Below, one piece after another: positions 48,419 through 60,460 of a DNA stretch of 64,000 bases. The notes under the pieces are model-generated. The model was not told the DNA's origin and ran no database searches. It saw only the letters and a program-made list of their open reading frames with translations. Within the stretch, counting starts at the first letter, position 1. Every line of letters begins with the position of its first letter. The translations under genes and the position numbers were made by a program. The stretch covers positions 17,099,115 through 17,163,114 of the forward strand of contig OX345636.1 of NCBI GenBank assembly GCA_947044365.1, read 5' to 3'. This DNA is from Petrosia ficiformis. Its lineage: Eukaryota > Porifera > Demospongiae > Haplosclerida > Petrosiidae.

Positions 48419-48858
48419 TTACTGGTTCCTACCCTCATCCTCTCTATTTTCATTGGGTATTTCTCCAGCCATGGTGTAAAACGGATTAGTAGCATTCATC
48501 GGCATGTAGTCACCATCACTTCTCTTGCTCTGGATTGATATAGTGTCTTCTTTGTCTTTGACAGGCATTGTTGATGATGGCATAGGAAGTGGTGATGGAG
48601 TTTGGCGTTGAAAAGATCTCGGAACATCATAACTATTCTCATTATGAGGAAGTTGCTCTAACGATTCATATATTGGATCTTGTGCAAGTTTCAAAAATGG
48701 GTCGTCTCCAAGTTTACCTTTCATGTCATTGTTCATGTATTCCGGGGGAAGCTTTTTATCATAGTCATGGAGTTGTATTCGCTCTATAAGTAGCATTCTT
48801 CTTTTCAGTTTTCTTTTCCAAATGGTCACCACAATTATAATCACGAGTATGATCAAGA
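48419..48858 (-). CDS. Gene D exon: TM end and cytoplasmic tail
   Basis: Starts [14 protein letters not shown] then KRKLKRR. Tail motifs: YMNN (48,728-48,739), YESL (48,659-48,670), YDVP (48,620-48,631), TPSPLP, YMPM (48,497-48,508), NPF (48,479-48,487). Stop TAA at 48,421-48,419. Confidence 0.85.
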
Positions 48859-51800
48859 CTATTGTAAAGTGATATAATAGGAAACATTTCATATGGTATG
48901 TGTGAATAATTGTAGCACTCCATAACATTTCATTTTCTCATGAATAGTATGTAATAACTAATTATATAGATACCTATGCTTGCAATTGCACATTTGATGC
49001 CAACAATGAAAAATGTCTGATCATCACCTGGTGATTGACCATTGCTATTGGCGTCATTGCATGCATGCATGCATACAGTAGGTATAAAATCACTGCAAAG
49101 TTAAATAAAAATGCATAATTATGCTAGTAAGAATTCATTAATAGAACAGGTAGTTTTGACAATTGCCATTTGCTGCTTCCTTTAATTCCTTAATGATTTT
49201 TTAGATCTTTTTCTTGTTGCTCAAGAATTGGCTTTTGATTTTTCACAATCATAATTATGTATGCCTTAAGTGAAGTGATTCTAAGCAGGTAAGTCAGTGT
49301 AAGTGCTTAGTTTCTAAAAGTGGGACATCTTCTCTCAGCCTCAGTCATTCATAGAAGTAGTTTAATAGTATCGCTAGTATCTAAACTATATACACTTTTC
49401 ACACATGGGAATGGGAATGATTATAATACACTACAGGTTATACCTATAATACTATGATATATTATTTGTTATTAAAAATACAAGTGTGTATATAGTAATT
49501 ATGTTACTTTCTGTAAGAAACACATGTTAGAATGGATAATACACCACAGTTTATACCTATAATACTATGATATATACATTGTACTGCTGTTTTTGTTACT
49601 ATGCTTTATTATGACATGTAGTTGATATACTACTCCATATACATCAAGATGAAGTAAAACTAGTACTTGTAAATATTTCCTAGCAGGAAAAACAAATCAA
49701 CATTAAGAAAAATAAAATTGCATTGAAACTCCTGTAACCAGCTGAAGTGTAATTAATCTGTGATTGCATGTTTAGTTGTGAAATGTAGGATAAATTTAAC
49801 TCATGTTGTTTCTAAAGTGACAAATTTTTACTAGGCTGTACCCCATCCACCATGTACTTTAGAAACAACACTTGTCTGATTTATCCTAAATTCCAATCCC
49901 CACCCATGCTATTACAATACAAATACGAACAATGAAAGCATGGAAATAAATTTGAACGGTCCAATAAAGCCATGGTTTACAAGTATAGTCTTTGATCAAA
50001 TAGATCCAGTATTTGAATTAATTCTACTAATATTAATTTTAGTAAATGGCACACCCTCAATTTCATATATGATAATTGTTTAGCATGATTATAAATGTAT
50101 TTTGGATTAAACAGAACACAGAATGAATGACTTACTCATTAGGAAGGTAGTTACAATTACGGGAATTATCAAAGTGAAAGTATTTCCTTCTGATTGCTAA
50201 GTTGAAGAAATTAGATATTGGTGACTGAAAATACAAACCAAAAAGCTTAACATGACTTGTTACTTCATTGATGCATGTAATGAACTACTACCATACCTTG
50301 GACACTACTGAAATTGATGGAGTTACAGAAGCCGATTCAGAAATGACAGCTACATCTGAAAGTATTACAAAATGGTATATTACACTTCAATACATACACC
50401 ACTGACTAAATAATTAGTAAATAAACTGACTTGTTGTTGTAGTAGTAGTTGCCTCCACTAGTATCATACATTCATCCAAAAATGATGTTTCATTTGTACA
50501 AAATGAGCATTCACTTGAACCATACTCTGTTTGGTAGTGAGTTGGTGGGCACTGGGTACAAGGTTCCATTCCAGTGTCAGAATATGTATTTGGTTGACAC
50601 AAAGCTATATATGTATTTAGTGGAAAAGTGAATACATGACTACTACCATTATTTATTAATGCACAAATGTTTTACATTATAATAAATATTATTTGTATAT
50701 ACCTGTGCATTCTTCTAGAGATGAAGCTCCGATATCAGCTGTGCTGTAGTAATCAGGACATTGTTTACACTCAGCTTCACCCTTATCATTTTGATACATT
50801 CCTATCGGACACTCCAAACACTGAGGAATCTGTTCTTCCATGAACTGTCCATTACCAAGATCAGTAAGTTGATCCACTAGTACATTACCATAATAACCAG
50901 GGGCACAACCAACTGTGAAATGAAGTGAATTTAAACAGTGAAAAACATATGCATAATGACAAGAATAGATCTCATAGTGAACATTGATATATATTTCTAT
51001 ACTAACCACAAATGACAAGGCTTGAATCCACTTGGTATCCATTAGGGCACACAAACACTCGAGGGCTAATACTCAGGCTGTTTCCAACAGAGTGGAAGTT
51101 TAATCCACTGATACTCATTACGATGCCACCATCTTCAGATGTCAAACTTATCAAATTATTTCTATCTAGTTGAAGTTGTATTACTAAATCTCCTACTTTT
51201 GAGAACACTTCCTGTATACTATCGTAGGCAATATACTGAACATGAGGTGTCATCAACTTGAATGAAATAGTGATATTAAAATTCTTTTCAATAATTAGTT
51301 CGACATCTTGGATTTGAGTAGATGTCAGCTGCAATGAATTGTGAATGGTATCGGCTACCATTTGTTTATAGTCAGATCTGTTGAAGTCTATACCAGCTGC
51401 AAGAGAAATGTCAAAATCTGGAGTAAAACGAATACTCATAGAATATTCAATTCTTGCTACAGAAGCTGGTAACACTGTAAGGTATGTAGGTTCTGAAGAG
51501 ACATTACCAATCCAGTTATAAGCCATACATGTATACCATCCCTCATCGGAAAGCCTTGGTTTGTCTAGTGAAAGTACATTGGCATTCACATCTACAATAT
51601 CTGTCCATTCATCTGTGTTTGTAGCTCTGTAGAACCACCTCCAACCAGGAGGAGGCCAGGAGTGAGCATCGCAAGCCAAATTCAAACCATTGTCATACCC
51701 CTCAAATGTTTCTACTGAATTCACAAGGCTGAGATTGAGGATTGGTTGATAATAGACATTAACAATTGTTGGAAGTGATGTTGCAATGCCAGAATCACTT

Positions 51801-54800
51801 GTGACAGAACAGCTATAATTACCTCCTTCTGATCTTTGTATATTCTGCACAGAAAGTGTATTTGACCTTGAACTTAGCAGCATTGAGTTCCTTCTCCAAA
51901 GATATTTTAATGGAAGGTTTGAGGATGCTTTGCAGGATAACTCCAGGGTATCACCTATTGAGATATTCACCTCAGCTGGAGGTTGTTCAATGATCTGCGG
52001 AGGATCAGAGCACCAGTATTCCAACCCTTTAAGATCTGACAAAATCTCCATAACCTGTGAGAGAATGGTTTGAGCTTGATAAAATGTGTAGTTTTCATTA
52101 TAGCCTAGCCATAGAAAACTCTCCTTTGCTGCTGTAAGTGTTTGTTCAATAGATTTTGCCTGTGGTAGCGGGGTATCTTGAATAATAAAAAAGAGAGCAT
52201 CAAATGCTGATTGCAAGCAATCAATAAAACTAACACATGAGAAGCCACCAATATCACTGCCATTTATATGTACCATTTCCATATTGGTTTGCCAACGAGG
52301 AAAAGAATTTTCATGAAGTGTTTCTAATAATTTGGTTATAGAAGATGATTTGTCGTTTGTAAGTTGTGTATATGAATCCACTAACTTTGAAAAGAATTCT
52401 AAGTTCTGTTGCTGATTAGTTAAGTTGTTATAACTAACAGAACTATTATTAAGCACATCAAAGAAACTATTTTTGGTATTTTCAAACTGCTGTGATGATT
52501 TATTAAGTGATGCTGAAATCTGTTGAATATAGGATTCAATGTTGGCAGTATTAATACATGTGTGTGAAAAATTGTCATTATATTGCACTGTCTGTCTTTT
52601 GCGAGATGACACGTCACTCCCTAAAATATCTTCCAGAATTGCCTCTGCTAGTCTACGGTATATAAACTCTTTAGGTCTGTTAAAGTTGATAATGATGTTG
52701 ATTTCATACGATTGACCTGAATACTCATAAATAAAATTAACAGGGAAAGCAACGGGTGTTGATATGGTTAAAACAGTAGTGAATGTTACATTTGTTATGT
52801 CTACAATATTCTCAGAGTCACTTAAACCACCTACTGCATGCAAGATAGAATCGAAAACTTCCGTTTCTTGTAACACTTTCTCTTTGGCCTCTTTTCTTAT
52901 ATTCAAGTTTATGTATGTACTTTGAAGTGCATTGTCAATAATTTGATATTCTTGCTCTACTGCTTGTAGTTTTGTATATATTCTTGTCATTTCAACCTCA
53001 GAGATGGTGAAATTTGCTTTTGCGTCACTATAGGCTTTATACTTCAAAGAAAGACTGTTTTCTAAATTTGCTAAAGCCTCTTGCATTTTCTCTTGGCACT
53101 CCAAATTATTTATCAAACAGCTAAGATTTTGAACACGCTCACTGCATGGATATTCCATACAACACTCACCTGAGACTGATTCTTCATACACATTGGTTGT
53201 GCAAGGCTCTCCAATAATCTGTGTATAGGGTTCTTCTGAGTAATAAGGTTCTTGACGATAATCTGTAAATGGTACACATTCAGTTGTACAACAATCACCA
53301 ACTGATATATAAAATATTGAAAACCATCGAAATGTCAAACATGGCTTACAACGAAGTTCATATCTCCAGCCCCTAACAAGTATTTCACGATAACGTATTA
53401 CTGTTTGGTAACCACTGACAATTGTCTCACAGATGCCTGATTCTTCTAAACGAGAAGGGCTATAGCATGTTGAACAGCTTATACCACGTTGACACAAATA
53501 AGCACATTCTGTTTCGGTACATATATCATCTGAAGACAATGAATTACTTTGTGCATTTTCATATTCTTCTTTTGTTTTAGCCATTTTCATTTTCCAGTAA
53601 GTGAATGTAGCATTAGCTTGCTCATACTGTTGTAGAAGATCAGCATATTCCCTTTGTTTGTCATTTAATTCTTTATCAAGTTTGTTTTTCATAATTACAG
53701 TGCTGTTTATACTCTTTTGGGTATTCCTTCGTCTTTCCAAAACACTATTAATTTCTGATCTAACATGTGAATTCAAATAATCAATGGAATTTGTTCGGAA
53801 TCCATTGGCACCATCCATTATCTCAGCTGATATATCAATGTACATCGAGTCATCAGTTGAAGATTCTCCGGAAAACATGATATCATATTGGTAGAAAATA
53901 GTAGTACTGCCTCTGAACGAGATCCTAGGGCTATTAATTATCATCTCTGTGCTTACCTCAGAATCAAAAATGGAAACATTAACATTCCTTATTATACCAC
54001 TAAATTGTGATGTTTTGGAACTGAATATTAGTTCTAATACTGTTATATCAGGATCATCCGAAACTACTTTATAGAAATTACCAAAATTGGCCTTTGGTGA
54101 CTTCAGCTTCGAATATATGACAATAGTTGTTCCAGGATCTGTTTCTTGTTGAGAAATCAACCCTGGAAAATAAACAATGTACCTGAAAGTGTCTGGGAGT
54201 GCTAATTGTCCAATTCTTAATCCAAGACAATCGGTAGTTAGACTAATATTGTTAACATTGAGCAAGTTGTCTACACTCATGAAACCATCGATGGCACAAT
54301 CATTCGAATAGTCATGTTCCACAAACAGTGCTGAGAATAATGCTGCATCTGGGTAAGGAACTGCTCTGTATGTAAATTTAAAAGACATTCCAGGAGGTAA
54401 TGAAGAACTCTGACTTGTTGATACACCTGCATGGTAAATATTAATGCTTTTTTTAACCTTCATTCAGGTTTCAACACAATATTAATAATAGACTATATAA
54501 TTCAATACTGTTTTCCTTTGTTACTGGGTAATATACAAGTATTAATTAACCTTTAGAGCACTGATGTTGATGCATATATCATATATATATGCTTGTAATT
54601 GGTGTCAGGGACAAACTCATGAAATTGGCTAAAACGTTCATGGTTTTTAAGCTGCCCTTTGGCCTAAATAATGTGTACGGGGGGAATTTTAAATGGAGGT
54701 GACCCCTGTTATTGGTGGTTGAAAACGGGCACAGCTCCCTCACCGCCTACACAATTTGGGGGTTCAGTGAACCTGCCAATGCAATCTGGTGGGTAGCTGA

Positions 54801-57800
54801 GGCATTTCCCTTGCTGTGAAACCAGAAATTTTGGGTGTAGTTGGTGTCAACATGCAGTGGAGTCATTTTGTTAGCCCCAGTTCCAGTCAAAAGGAGGAGA
54901 GCACTGCATTTGATTTTTGAGTAAGTAAGTTGGTAGAAGTAGTACTCCATAATGAAAAAGGAGCAAAGTTTGGGATAGAAAAAGTAAACGGTGGCCAAAA
55001 TATATGCAGCAGAGACGCCAGTGTTTGGAAATGGGAAGAACTTAGTCTTCTAAGGGTTAATATATTCCTTTGGATCTTGACCTATATTGACCTGTACATA
55101 AAATATATGGTGATATCAAAATCAATACAATATACTACGTACAGTAGGTAAATCCTATACTAACTTCGTATATGTGGTGACTTCTCAACTATCTGAGGAG
55201 TACGACAGATGTTATTCTTAAGTACATGTACAAATTCACACACTAATTACTTTGGAATGAGCATGTAATATCTGCTAGACATTAGAATGGGAATGATCAT
55301 GATACACCATAGGTTGTGCCTATATACTATGCTACGTATATAGCTACATGGTATTAATATGTTTGTTGTCGTATGCTTACATGTATGTTTATATACTAGT
55401 CAATTTGGGTTGGGCAATATTGCATACATTGCAATATTATTCCACTGAAATAATCATATCACATGATTTTGGCTTGCTAATATTATTGCAATGGCAAAAG
55501 TCTTACTGCAGTTAAAAAATAGTTATAATAATTTGTGTGCAGTTAAAAATGTGATAACACTTGATGCCCTATGCTCTCAAAAGAAGGATCAGAAGTGTCA
55601 CCTTTTGAAAAATGAGCCTGTTTTTGTTATCATAGATAGTATTGTAATAATTGCAAGTCACCTTTAGGCAATAATTGCAAAACTTAACTTTCAGTATCGC
55701 CCAACCCTATACTCAATATACATCTAGATCATATGAAACTAGTACTGAATATTATCTAGGAACTCCTACAACCAACTGAAGGTTAAACTTATGCCATTCG
55801 TTTATCAATCAATGAATTTATTTATATTTAAACAGCCAACATTTAATTACCTGGAAATGTAAAAAGTGAGTTCTTTCCTTGTGATGATAAATGAAGTCTC
55901 ACTTGCTCATTATTTACAATCGTGGAAACAATTACTCCAATATTTCCCGACAATAATCCTGGTACCTATGTGAGTAAATGAATAATGATACTGCAACTGA
56001 ATAAGAAATTAATAAACTTACCTCTCTTTTGTCAGGTTGAGATTGATGCATAGCGGATCCAACGAAATCAATGTACACTCCCAAATAGCTCCCAACAAAC
56101 TCCTTTTCTAGTTTCATCTCCACTTCAAATTCAAATTTTGGAATTTGAGCTGTAAAGTAAGTATCACCACGCCAGTACTTGGAATCTATGAATCGAACAT
56201 AATTTCCTCTCTCTGTAAATGTGATAGTTTTAAATGAGACTTGCCCATTATTGGTAAGAATTTGAAAATAAGGAAGTCCAGTCAATTGTGATGGTTGTAA
56301 AACGAGCGGAACCATGAAATACAGTTTCGATTGAAAACTGCTACACATATCAACTAAGATACAAACTGGTTTACTTGTTGAAGAAGAATGGAGAAATGTG
56401 GGAAAATTATCAATGATGACGTACAGTGTTGATTTTGTCCTCAATGCATACAGCAGCCCTTTCTTCGCATCTGCTTGGTATGATTCACAACCTTCCAAGT
56501 TTTTAATTTCACTAGAGGTTCCAACAAAAGATAAGAAGTCATAATTTGAATATGCTGATATGCTGCTATGGACACTGACTGAAACCCAAGATGGTAAGAA
56601 ATCTTTAATACTTTCCAGAAATGTAGTGGACAGGGAATTAAATGTGAGGAAAGTTTGAACATCATTTTCATTAAAACGAATAGTCGTATTTGTCTCAGTA
56701 CACTGAAATGTTTCCTTTTCACAACTAAAACACCGCTCTGACAGTATATCTGACATAGTTGGGAGAGAAGCTTTAAATGACGAAGAACTACTTTGCACAT
56801 CAATGCCAGCTATTGAGAGGGGCAAATTTAGAGTACGACCGCCAATGAACACTACACCCTTCGATATGAACTCTGTTTCTCCCTCAGCTGAAAACCACTG
56901 ACAAGAAGAGAAGAAGGAAAGTTTAGAAATACATTGTGCTGATGACATCAATAGACTGTTGCTACAGCAACCTAATCCAAGTTGACCATCACTTAATCCC
57001 AAAGACTGGAAATAATTGTTATCTTCTTTTCCAGATGAGTCCAAGGATGTTATAAGTACTACTGAATTTTCTGGTTTACGAAAGTTATTTTTAGGTTCAA
57101 TATTATAACGAACTTGAAACAACCCAGGTTCATTAGGATGTAACGTATAAACAACAGTAGTACTGTCATCTGAGGGAATAAGCTTTTGAGTTTCTTCACC
57201 AACAATATTCAAGGCAGAAATATTAGTAACAGTAAGAGTGAGTTCTCGTTCAATTTGTGGCGATGAAATGATTGAAACATCGTAGTTAGTGTTTCTTCTC
57301 AATACTGGTATAGATGGTATTTGAAGAAAACTAGTTTCACATCTCTCTCCAGTATGGAATGTACCTTCACAGTCACACTGGAATCTTCCTTCATCATTAA
57401 TAGAGCAAATTCCAGGAGCACAAGGATTATTGTCACATACTTCATTTTCTATAGAATTTTAAATTAAATAGATAAGCATACAGTATTTCCATTTACAGAG
57501 ATGGTTACAGGTGCATAGTGCTAGCGACATTAAGGGTATTATAGATCCATAACCACATCCATACAGTGTAATAAATGAATAACCTAAACACAAATGCTAT
57601 AATGCACTTAAAATATCTATAGTAATACTTGAAACTAAACCAAGGAATCTTTTATGTAAAGTAACTGGTTGGTTATACACAATTTTACATGGCAGGTTAT
57701 GAGTATATAAATACCACATTACATCAAAGGTTACTATGGTAATCACTCACACACCATAGTATAATCACTCCAAAATTAAATTAATTTAGTTGATATTGCA

Positions 57801-60420
57801 TACGTATAATTTTCACTATACAAAAGCATAATTATAATGGCTACAATAACTCTGACAACATACCAATGCACACAGTTGTATTTGTCCATTCTACAGCTCC
57901 ATTATCAGCTAAATTACAGGTTTCAAATGATTCTATAGAGCCTGGATCACCATCAACATGATATCCTTGTTCACATATTACTACACAACTTTGTGTGTAT
58001 TCATTAAGACATGGTAGTGCAGCTAGTGAATTTTCAGGTGCAGTAAGCTGTTCACATTGTAATGGACGACAAAGAGCAATTTCCCCACTCCATGTGTGAT
58101 CTGATTGACATGTACGAATGTAAGAACCAGTCAGATTATAACCGGGATCACAAGTAAATGTACAACTTTCATCAGTTATTTGAGGACCAGTACACAATAT
58201 GTGACCATTCAAAATATTGGGAATCGGTATGCAATGATCACCTGTTGAGTTAAAGAGTTAAAGGAAAATACATGACTTAAGAGATAAAGAAAAGCAATTG
58301 TGTGAGTCGGAAAACAGATAACAACATAAACTATGATTACCAATGTATTTGTCAAATTACTTTATATAATGAATTATATAATTATGAGTGCATGACAAAA
58401 ATGATATTTTTAGTACACTTGTTACAATTATCAGTTACATCTTTCAGAGAATACCAATATAATAATGGCAGATAATGATCATTACTGATTACTGATCATA
58501 TTATTAGTTATTAGTGCAGCACTAACAATATATTATCCATTAGCTGATAACATATGTGAGATAGCACTACTTGTGATTATTACATTATAAAATACTACAT
58601 AACACCCACTCAATACTAGCAAAAAATGCAATAGTGGACACTTATACATAATGATGATTATTATGTGTTTATTATAATATTATATACAAAATATATATTA
58701 TATATTATCGTTCTTGTAATTAATACATATTATATTGATAAGTACATTGAAGGCACCTGCAGTACATACAGCATAAACCATTGTTTACAAATCTCATGAC
58801 CGAGTAATATAGTCCATTTGCATAGTATAGAAACCAGTTACACTATAATAATTATAGTCTATTATGGTTTACTGGATTGGGCTTGGTATATAGCCATTAT
58901 ATGTCTTCTTCTGAGAGTTATCAGATTTCATGCATAAGATGTTGTCCTTTTGGAGGTCTTCATATACATGTATAAGGCTTCTCTTTACATTTGTAATGAT
59001 ATTGTACCTCTTACAGTTCTATACACTGTAAAAGCAGTTGTTAAAGTTATAGTTCCGAAAAGTACTGTCTAAATGACATGAAATGGAAAAGATAACAAAC
59101 TAGGACTTCTTGTAATTGGATATCACTGTATGAACAAAGATGTTAAAGTACAATTGCCAGGTTTTTAAATTACATGTAGTTGGTTTCATTTTGTCATTTT
59201 GCCCATATAATATTACATGTTTCATATCACTTATAAAAGTAATTGCATCTAGCCATGGCCATTTAATGGTGAAAATCTCCAGCCACAAATTTAGCTACAC
59301 TCTTTAGTTTACCAACAAATAGCATAAAAGATGTGGTGATTTTAATTATTTGAGTTGGTACAAAGTATTGGTTTGGCATCATATTATATGTTACTCAAGT
59401 ATATTAGTCATGCACTAGGTGAAAGCTGAAGTAAGACATGAGGTGGGTGTATATGCAATGCAATAATGATGGCATGCATGCATATGCAATAAGTGTGTGT
59501 TTGTGTATGTGCGTGCATGTACATATGTGCGTGTATGTGCGTGCATGTACATATGTGTACGTTTGTAAATTACAATAATTACAAATAGCTTACTACATGT
59601 ACATGTAGGAATCACTACTGTAATTAAATTAAAGTACAAGTTAGTAATTGCCTTACCAAAACAGGAATGTGCATCTAGTGCAAGTGTGTAGCCATCACGA
59701 CACTGACAGTGATAAGAACCATATTCATTAATACACAAATGATTACACTCAGCATTTTCATTAGCACACTCATCAATATCTGTGGGAAAACAAATGAAAA
59801 CAAATTGAGCATGTTAATGTAATGTGATACAAAAGGTTAAATATATTATTATAGCTAATCGAATAATGTTTACATAATGATAGATTATAGCCCTAAATTT
59901 TTATGGATACAATTTCACATATTGGTGATATTCAACTATTTTGTGCTAAATCTTCGTGTTCACCAAAAATGCTCACACGTGGCAGGCATGACCATTATTT
60001 TCGCAAATAAAATTTTCCCAGTATGTCAGTTTATACAAAAAACTCAAAATTTATAGCCCACGAAATTTTAGGACTATAATACTGTTACTTAAAATCATAC
60101 TATATGTCATATCGCCATTACAAATAAAAGAATGATGAGATGAATGGACATTGGAATTGATTAACAAATGTTTTTTTTTCTCTTACCTATGCATGTCTTG
60201 TTATCTTCATGTGACAGAGTGAAACCACTTGGGCAAGAGCATTCAAAATATCCAGGACTGTTTTCACAAACATCACTACAGCCTGATATACCTTCAGTAC
60301 ATTCATTAATATCTATAAAGATAGCAATCATAATAAAAGAAGTAGCTGTGGTTATTATATTGTTTTCATTACTTTTATGGCCTGTAGGGCCATACCTATA
60401 ATTGCTTTTCCATGGGTTTG

Positions 60421-60460
<40 letters not shown>

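Noticed and set aside
48890..48928. Independent start codons upstream of the two TM tail exons (also 32,343)
   Set aside because: Conservation between genes C and D begins only at ACAATAG|TC, and the phase matches the preceding TM exon.
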